Shown one piece after another: positions 55,986 to 64,000 of a stretch of DNA of 64,000 bases (position 1 is its first letter; the number at the start of each line of letters is the position of its first letter). The position numbers and the translations under genes were made by a program. Source of the DNA: Branchiostoma floridae (taxonomy: Eukaryota; Chordata; Leptocardii; Amphioxiformes; Branchiostomatidae); NCBI RefSeq assembly GCF_000003815.2, contig NC_049989.1, forward strand, positions 4,800,351 to 4,864,350, read 5' to 3'. A model generated the notes under the pieces. The model saw only the letters and a list, made by a program, of their open reading frames with translations. It was not told the DNA's origin and did no database searches.

Positions 55986-56054
55986 TACTGTTCAACATTT
56001 ACAATGCAGTTTTCATGCTACAAGGTCTTGCAAAGGCTGTCTATAAGTAACACA
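55986..56054. repeat. Duplication mosaic, block C copy 2
   Basis: Second copy of 55616-55684, displaced from block B copy 2 by the tRNA-like insertion. Confidence 0.85.
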
Positions 56055-58808
56055 TAAACCCATATATCAAATCGTAAAGAGGTTGATATGGTCTATAAAC
56101 TGAATTGCATTCTCTGATAAATTAACTTACTTACACTGATGAATTAGAAAACAGAGACTTGTACACAGCCACTGATGGAACTAAGCTAAAGGCGTCCAAG
56201 ATGTACTGACAGACATCGAAAATTTGGAGGTACGTTCTCTACCTTTAATAAACAGTCATTGTTCGAAGAAAATTGATAGTAACTTAAACATACGTGACTG
56301 ATGAACCTCTTCAACGATAAGCTAAAGGTGAAAAAACATGTTTTTCTCAGACCTCCCAGACACATTGACAGTATCATGTCCTTCCTTCCAGCAATTTGAG
56401 TTAACTAAAATTGATTTTGCTCACTGGAATGTGTCTTCTTTTTCCATTAACATCACGTCAACCCCAATAAAACTGCCATCTCCTACCTAATAATGGAGAG
56501 AAGTCCCATTCAATCTAGCTGATGTACAAGTAAATGGGTAAATAATTCATTAAGCAATAGTTATTACCACCTCCTGTGTGTTAAATAGAAACCCTATGGT
56601 CACATATAATGCTAGTTCACCTTTATCCGTAGGGTTACCCTATATCCGGTGTATATAGTATAGGAGTATTTAGGGATATCAAGTCGACAGACGGTTGTTT
56701 CAGACTGTGATGCTATGAAAATATTGCAATTTGAAACCTATGTCCATCGACTGGATATCTATAAACGACTCGTTTTTAAAAACAATGAATATAGGTTGTG
56801 GATGTGGATAAAGGTGAACTACCGTTACATGTGCAAACATTCACTTATAATAAGCAGAACTTAAAACTGACATGTTTGGGATAAATAATAATAACACAAG
56901 CTTTGTAGCATTTTTAACCACTCAGTAAAGCTAAAAAAAGAAACATACTCTAGAAGAACAATATAAATGAGGATATTGCCATGGTAGGTAAGCCTGCCAT
57001 ATTTCAATGCTGACTTTTATTATTGACTCCCTCCCCACTTTATCTACATTACACTGACACACCCTACAAATACCACCAATCCAACCTCTTTTATTACTCC
57101 AACTTTCATGAAAAGTCGCAGATTAATAATCCTGTAGTGTGTTCATTTTCCATTAGTTTGTTTTAGTACGTTAACATACTCAATGATCTTGAAGTTCAAA
57201 AGCTATCACTCTGAATATGGAAACAATCTTCGCCAAACAAAAACTAACAGGAGTTGTGGCCAACATACAACCACAGGCGAACCATTCCCTAGATCATATG
57301 GATGTATCAATCTCCTGGCAATGGGGAAATTTCGCCCCACCTGAAGTACAGTGTAAACAGCCCGACCAGTTTGCTGGTAAACCACATAGTTGTCCTTATC
57401 AGGCACTCAGGAGTGGGCCTGTATGGTGTTTGGACTAGATGGTGAGATGATATGGCTACTATTCCTTTTTCTAAGACCACAATAAAGGAAAGTGATTTAT
57501 GTCTTCACAGTCTTGTTCTCAGAAAAAAGTGTTAAAAGATTTTACAACTGTGGAGAAACTCAATTTAGGAGAGTTCCTACTGTTGTTGACTAATACATTT
57601 ATGATGGGGGAGGGGCTTTTTAACTAACTGTACACCTGATATTTGGCCTGGACAAACAGAATGGGGAGGGGGAAGGGACAAAAAAGCACCTGCACTCTAC
57701 TATCATACATGAATGTAACAAAAAGCAATAGAAAGTATTAGTTGTTGTCACTTTTAAGGCTAACAGATACATCCGATCAACTAAGAAAGGTTCCTGACTG
57801 GACTGAGTTCAGACCGTGTCTGTGGTATTTTCACAGTTGAATTGTGATTTCTGAAGGTGTGATAAACCAGTTATCCTCCATCATTCTCCATGAGCACACC
57901 CAGTTTGGCAGGCGTCCAGTCTGCAGTCTGCCTACCACAAACCTAACCAACTGTTGCTAAACAATCTTTCTGAACACAAACCATACAATCTTCTGCAAAA
58001 ATATTTCTATATATAGAGATATATTGTAGTATCACAAGAATGGGCTACAAATAAAAGGGTCTGTGAGTACTACTACAAAGCCTTGTGTATTTACCAATAG
58101 GTTATAAAGGGTCGTGAATGGTATTCAATTACCAGAGTCCCTCCCCCTGAAGATATGGTTCCAATCAAATAGGCTAGGATGACACCAGTCACAGTGTCAG
58201 ATAAGATCATATCTTCACCTCCCACTGACAGACACTACAATAACCACAGCAATATCTATTGTCTGGACCACCAATTACTAAATCTTACCTGAGAAGAATT
58301 TATATAGACTTTAGCTACATGTACATCTATATTATTAGGACAAAATATTAACATCCTGATATCATATCTGACATGATATGATTATGAAAAAGGATATATT
58401 AAGTAATAGCTTAGAAACAATTTCAAGTATTTGGATTAGAATCTTATTTCAAGTTTAGAAAAAAAGGAACTTGGCAACAGAAAAAGTTCAATTCTTCACT
58501 TCTCATCCTTCATATATTCCTTCTGGAAGTAAACAAAGCATGTCATAGAGAACAATAGCTTACATGTTTGCGATAAATGCTAGTGGTCAGGACCCAAAAC
58601 AACCATACCCCCCACCCTCCCACACCACTTTGTACCTTATTCATTACCTAAGCCAACTTCCAGCTTCGTTATTTGTGCCCCTAAACTCTGTTGGTCCCTG
58701 ACTCAATTACATTAGCCTGCCAACATGCCACCTTTTCCAGATAAATATCCCAGGGATCAAACAGTGGAACTGAAGTAAGGTAGGGCAGGATTCCAGAATC
58801 ATCTCCTA

Positions 58809-59198
58809 GGCCTAGGAAAAAAACTGTTGTGTTTCCTGTTTCCCTACCTACCCTAAAAAAACCTGCCGACCCTAGACTTTTTTTGGGGTGGGCAGTGGAG
58901 TCACATAGCTTCCAGTTAGAATTTTTATTTGGCCTGCTTCCTATTGAAGTAAAACACTGCTTGTCCCATCTAATGAAGGATAAATGTATCTATCATGCAC
59001 AAAATTAAAGTTTGACATTGAAAGACAAGTGTCATCATACATTTCAGTTTACTTTGTTCAACTGTATTGTAAATATGTATCACTAGAATTTTGGCCAGCC
59101 TAAAAAAAAATACAAGAAAAAAAAAGATAATCCCTACCTACCGACCCTAATTTTTTCAGGACTGAAACAGGAAACACAACATTTTTTTTCCTAGGGCC
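58809..59198. mobile_element. MITE copy 2 (TA-target, GGCCTAGG ends, 390 bp)
   Basis: TA|GGCCTAGGAAAAAAACTG on the left mirrors ...TTTTTTTTCCTAGGGCC|TA on the right, with TA target duplications at 58807-58808 and 59199-59200. The imperfect inverted ends extend about 45 bp and include GTTGTGTTTCCTG and CCTACCTACC. It is the same family as 49419-49657. No transposase. Confidence 0.8.
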
Positions 59199-61913
59199 TA
59201 TTGGGACATTCCTACCCCCCTCCCATGGAGAAGGTAGTCAGGCACTTGTTACTCTAACCCTGGAGCACAGGTGGACATGGTTAGGTAGCTATGGCAACAG
59301 ACTGTTAGGGAATATTTGTTAGATATTCAAATTGAACAAATGGGCAACAAGACCCCTAACTACATGTATAGCTGACTTGAGGAAAGCCTAAATTTTTATG
59401 TTTTACTTAAGTTTAAATCAACTAGTTTATTGAAGTCACTTAGACATTCAGTTCCACCACAGATATAGATACAACACGTACTGTATCAGGAAAGAAAGTA
59501 TGATGCATTTAAGTTTTTAACCCCTGGTTATATTGCACACGGTAACACTGATTCCTCAAGTTTCAAACTGCAGAACACAAATTTGTTGTCTATATCAAGC
59601 CTGGGGCTATTCCATGGAATATAATGATGACAAGATAATGCATAACTCTTAATTCTTATCCATATGTCATTTTTTTTTAAATGTAAATATCTGCCTGTCT
59701 GCAACTTTTCCAAGCCATTGATATTTGCAGACTTGTTTGTCCCCATTTTCTCCAACACAATAGTTCAACTCATACTAGATGGACTCAAGTCTAGTATTGT
59801 TAGTTTTATTTTAGAAGGGGCAAAAAAACAGTACAGTCCTTCAAATTTGCCCCCCAGGTGTGTTTTTATTTCCTGTTCTGCATGTGGTAGATGTGTTTTA
59901 AATTAGGAACTGCTGTACTTGTTATTACAAGACTCAAAACATGTTATGAATTATGGTACAGTTAAAAGATTGGCGGTAGTACCAAACGAATTGTCAATAA
60001 ATCTTCAGAAAAGCTACACACTTTTTACAGATATGATCTGCTTGCTATAACTTAACACTATTATACACACTATGCTGTATACACAGTATTACAGGTTTTT
60101 TTTCTATGAATCATGTCGACAAGGATATAAGTCAACTGATTTCAAAAATAGATTTTCTTTAGAAACAAACTCATTACACTAATTCTATTACTTAGTAATT
60201 TATCTACAGTTTACATGTATATCTTAACTGACTACAAACTTTCATTCTCTAAGCTTTTCGAGCACCTGCCTTGTTTTGGTTCTGACAAATTTTCCAGATC
60301 ATCCCTTCCCAAACTTGGCAATAGAACATGCCCACTGAGACATTTACGCTGATCAATTCAATAGGGGAGTGCCTGGGAACCAAAACATTTTTAATCACAT
60401 GGCTTGTCGCGAATTAAAATTCCAAACTTTGTCTAAATCCTACAATGCAAAAAGGAAATCATGCCATACGAAGTGTAAACTTTTTACTTAGTCATTGCAC
60501 AACGAAACATTTTTCTCACAGGTAGCGGCATACTGACGTTAAACAGGCCATGGAAAGGGTTAAAACAGTTTGTTATATCGATTTCTCACGACAGAAAATT
60601 GTTTGCATACAAGTGCAGGGTCAGTCACGTTGTCTCGTTCCGTTGCCTTGACGAAAACTGGTATAAACTGTTTATGATGTAAAGTGAAGAGGCACTTAAC
60701 TTTTAACTACATTAAAGTCACGTCGGTCTGACAAATTATGACAACATAAATTGTTTTAGTGGCCAGAACCTTGTGATTTCTTTCTTCACATAAGGTCTGG
60801 GTAATAGTAATTACTGTAACGACCCTCTCTAAATGTTTGCGCAGTGTTTTCCAAAGGTCTGCCATGTTGAACGATTTGACACACCGTAGCTGACAAAAGA
60901 TAAATGTCATGAATTAGCGTTTCAGAAAAGTCTCTTTTTTTCAGTTTAAAAGCTATGTCCCCAAAGTCAGAGGTAAAAGATGAACTGAGACAGACCCCCC
61001 TCCCCTCCCCCAAAGGATGAAGTGAAATTATACACCACAAACAACGTTCTGTCTGAAGAAAATAGGATCTTGATTAATCTGGTCACGATAAGGGCTTTTG
61101 ACGGCAATCTGCAAGCGAATTTGCAGCTTGTATCCTGGCTATTTGACTAGGGTTTCTGGCTGGTTGGTTTGGGTCAGATGTATAATTACTGGAGAATTTA
61201 GACCCTAAACCTGCTGCGACCTACAAAAACTAGGCGGGATTCTTTGTGATACAGCTCGCCGGACATCTAGGTTTAGAAAGGAAATAAACTGATCTTTACA
61301 CAAGGAAAGACGAAATAAATCTCAATTTCTCAGTATTCCTAGCACCGATCGCGCAGTTGTAACTGATTATTTTCCTCCTGTTTTCATTACAAAGCTGGAC
61401 ACAAAACTAGGGATTTGCGTCGTTTGTTTCTAAACTACACATAATTTTAGAACAAGGGTCTTCAGAAATTCTACCGTAAGTACTAGAAAAATGATTCATT
61501 ATAAACGCATTAAAATCCCCTATTTTGCTTCTATACGAAGTATTAAGTCTGCAGAGTTAAAACTTTGTCAGGTGTTTCATCGCGATCCTAACTTTACGTT
61601 ACTAAAATGTTGTTGAAACTAACACAAGAACCACCTGACACGACCCTTCACAACTGGAACGTTTGCTTACGTCGATTTTTTTTACGGAAGTTCTGCACTC
61701 TCGCAAAGATCTAGTAACTAATCTAATCAGGTCTGTCAAGGAGAGGCGATCCTACGAACTTGACGGAGACCTGGAGGTAGAAATCTTGCCCCAAAACAGG
61801 GACACTAAACTAAAACACACCGCTGAACCGTTGTTAGTATGTTTTTACAAACTCGACTTTACAGGTCGCCGTCCCGTGAAGGGAAAAGTACACATTTTCG
61901 ACGATCGACGTAC

Positions 61914-62080
61914 CTTTGGGATCCCCCTGTCTTCCTGGCATTCCATGTGAACTATTCCCTAGGTCTCCACAACATGATCCAAGGCGGTACCATTCTCCTT
62001 CGCGATAAAATCCACCTGGAATTTGTAAAGTTTTACTCCAGTCCTGACACCGGATCGGCCGCCATTTTGTTTCCACACAG
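61914..62080 (-). promoter_or_regulatory. TTC28: Likely main TTC28 promoter and 5' leader exon
   Basis: This CpG-rich segment has, on the minus strand, a CCAAT box (plus strand attggct, 62084-62090), then a YY1-type AAAATGGCGGCC (ATG at 62064) and a strong donor CCCAAAG|gtacgt at 61914. The ATG opens only 10 codons (MAADPVSGLE) before a stop, so it would act as an upstream ORF unless a cryptic donor CCG|gtgtca is used. Assignment to TTC28 rests on strand, position and promoter-like content. Confidence 0.45.
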
Positions 62081-63512
62081 CTAATTGGCTATTCAATCTA
62101 AAGTACACACCCCCGAACAAAACTACAGATTTTCCCCTTTATTGAAACCAAATGTCACTATGGGCCAGCATGATTAACGTCTTGAAATTTTGAATAGCAT
62201 ATTAAGTAGCAAGTCTAATTGTATTAATCTAGAGTCAATATTTGTTATATTTCATACATTGTATTTTCCCATACAATCAGCTGTGTGCCGCTAGCTGGAA
62301 GAGCGTCTGCCACTCTCAAGGTGGTCATGGGCGGAGAACCCTGGCTGTGATTGGCAACCTGACGCCAGCATACCTGCGAGCAGCGCCGCTATGCGGACAA
62401 CTGAATAAACACAGAAGGCAAGACTGCAGGATGAAAAGACCCTATATTCAGAAGTGTGCGTCCTATATAGTTCCAAGTGCTTCAGACTCAGAGTATTAAA
62501 TTCATTTGACCTGTTTGCTGCTGCATAACATTACATCAGCGTTCTCAGAGGAAGTATTATCATCAACCCTATAATATTAGTGTTCTTTCGGCTAGCTATA
62601 GGTAATAGGAATGCTAGTCTCCAGTTTCGACTACTCTTCTATGTTTGATTCATTATTGAACAAATACATTGCATATACTCAGAACCATCTAGAGAAAGAC
62701 CATGGTTTATGCAAGACATTGATAGACATCTTGTAAGTAACTTTGTAATCAAGTCAGGTCAACTTTATTTTCTGTAAAGAGTCTGGAAACAGACTGAAGC
62801 TGTTTCAGAAACATGTGACACAGACAATGATTAGCACAAGCTTATCATATGAATACAATGTTGCTTGTATGTAATCCTAGGAGTATTTCTTCATCTATCA
62901 CTATTTTAAGTGGGTATTGCTTGTTAACATTTCATTTCTTCTATCTTGTAGTCCAGATCAAGTTTATATACAGTGCCATTGATTGACGAATATAAACAAT
63001 GGAAATCCAATAGTTTTACCCCAACATTAAATCATTTGACAGGTCTACCAGCTTTTAGGTCATATCCACACCAAATAAGAGTAAATACTGTACAATAAAA
63101 CCTTTTTATCATATCATTCTTTAATAATGGATTATACCCCATCTACAGTATCAATCCTTAACACTAACAGTGTACCTATGAGAGGGGATAGTGATCAGCA
63201 CATTTGTTCACTTTAAGTATTTCAAAAGGAGTATGAGTACATAACAGATAAACAATTAAAAAGGACATACAAAACACCCATACCACATTAGCATGAGAAA
63301 ACAATGTAAAAGTAACATTATCAACTTGTTACAACACATTAAACAATTCCCATGAGTAAGTGAAATTACTTATCAGCTTTTCAAAAAATATTCTTTACAA
63401 AGAACCATAGAAAAAATAGTGTCAGCTCATTCACAAAGTATACTGAAACTTTTGCCATTTAGTTTTAATTTTAAACTTCATTGAGATTTGGTATCTTTTA
63501 AGATACCTCATC

Positions 63513-63550
63513 TCCAAGTAACTACTATTTAAAAATAGTAGTTACTTGGA
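63513..63550. repeat. Perfect 18-bp foldback
   Basis: Arms tccaagtaactactattt (63513-63530) and its exact complement (63533-63550) with a 2-base loop. A shorter gtatctt/aagatac hairpin lies just upstream (63491-63506). Confidence 0.9.
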
Positions 63551-63895
63551 TGTGTTGAATTAACGGTGACATGCTTGAGGTGACATACTACATGTATTTA
63601 TAATGATGTTATATTTACACTCTAGGCTATGTGAGTATTCTTCTGCCATTGTGCATTTTCTTCTGTGAAATATCTTGACCTGAACGTGCAATTTTGTTCC
63701 ATTGCACTGGCAACAGATGTGACTAGCAGCATGCTTTACTTTGATCGACCAATGAGAGAGGCTGGATAAAGTTGATTGACATGAACATGAATCATGTGTA
63801 TCTTATCTCTTCACAAAATCTAATTATCTATGGTGTGCATTTTCTTTTAGCACTGTATAATAGATATCTGCCTCTTATGATAGGCTATACACTAA

Positions 63896-63913
63896 TAGGT
63901 AGGTAGGTAGGTA
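63896..63913. repeat. TAGG microsatellite
   Basis: Four TAGG units flanked by direct copies of tatacactaat, so the array may have expanded within a short duplication. Confidence 0.8.
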
Positions 63914-64000
63914 TACACTAATCTTATCATTGGATTTAACAAAATGGAAAGTGAGGAGTGTTGTGGAATAGTAGTATTAGATGTGACTATTTCTTTTCTA

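Larger units (their letters stand above)
55813..61913. other. TTC28 5' leader intron / upstream region
   Basis: About 6 kb of AT-rich DNA, probably the intron between the 5' leader exon and exon 1. Apart from the tRNA-like piece, block C copy 2 and the MITE at 58809-59198, no gene or strong motif was seen. Confidence 0.5.
62091..64000. other. Upstream flank of TTC28
   Basis: No convincing gene. A moderately GC-rich patch at 62285-62400 has a tRNA A-box-like TAGCTGGAAGAGCG but no good B box. A perfect foldback lies at 63513-63550 and a TAGG microsatellite at 63896-63913. Confidence 0.5.

Noticed and set aside
62285-62400. tRNA-like sequence with an A box
   Set aside because: No adequate B box or cloverleaf.
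1-64000. CRISPR array, prokaryotic operon or defence system
   Set aside because: No regularly spaced repeats, ribosome binding sites or compact gene strings. The DNA is clearly animal.

Overview
The window is animal nuclear DNA: AT-rich, intron-dense, with GT-AG introns and many degenerate non-autonomous DNA transposons. The two recognised genes are clear orthologues of vertebrate PEMT and TTC28, but with invertebrate-level divergence and compact introns in the TTC28 3' half. This fits an invertebrate deuterostome, most likely amphioxus (Branchiostoma). The species call is inference.

Layout. Positions 1-2.5 kb are the PEMT 5' flank, with CRE-like sites, a hairpin and one unexplained exon-like open stretch on the minus strand. 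PEMT (phosphatidylethanolamine N-methyltransferase, plus strand) occupies about 2.5-4.0 kb in three coding exons, followed by a 3' region of ~140-bp tandem repeats. PEMT converges on TTC28, and the candidate poly(A) signals of the two genes lie a few bases apart near 4.98 kb.

TTC28 (minus strand) fills most of the rest. I could trace 20 coding exons from 55.58 kb to the stop at 6033, with reading phase continuous across every junction. They give about 2,680 residues: an N-terminal TPR block, a long array of 40-residue TPR units (17 complete units in one 2.1-kb exon), a CHAT (caspase-like) domain, a conserved linker and a Pro/Ser-rich tail ending in SSKC. A CpG-rich segment at 61.9-62.1 kb is the likely main promoter and 5' leader.

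The introns, especially the 28-kb one after the first traced coding exon, hold candidate alternative first exons (best at 30.9 kb; others at 33.75 and 22.1 kb), an oppositely oriented TATA/CCAAT promoter-like block at 52.2 kb, MITE-type elements (pogo-like, hAT-like and a TA-target family with two copies), perfect foldbacks and several two-copy tandem duplications. One duplication mosaic overlaps the first coding exon; another has copied 71 bp across the end of exon 8.

The genes have no known joint function: PEMT is an ER membrane phospholipid methyltransferase, and TTC28 a large TPR/CHAT protein linked in vertebrates to the spindle midzone and midbody. Their link here is convergent transcription. 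I found no convincing intact third protein-coding gene, no RNA gene and no prokaryotic-type system.
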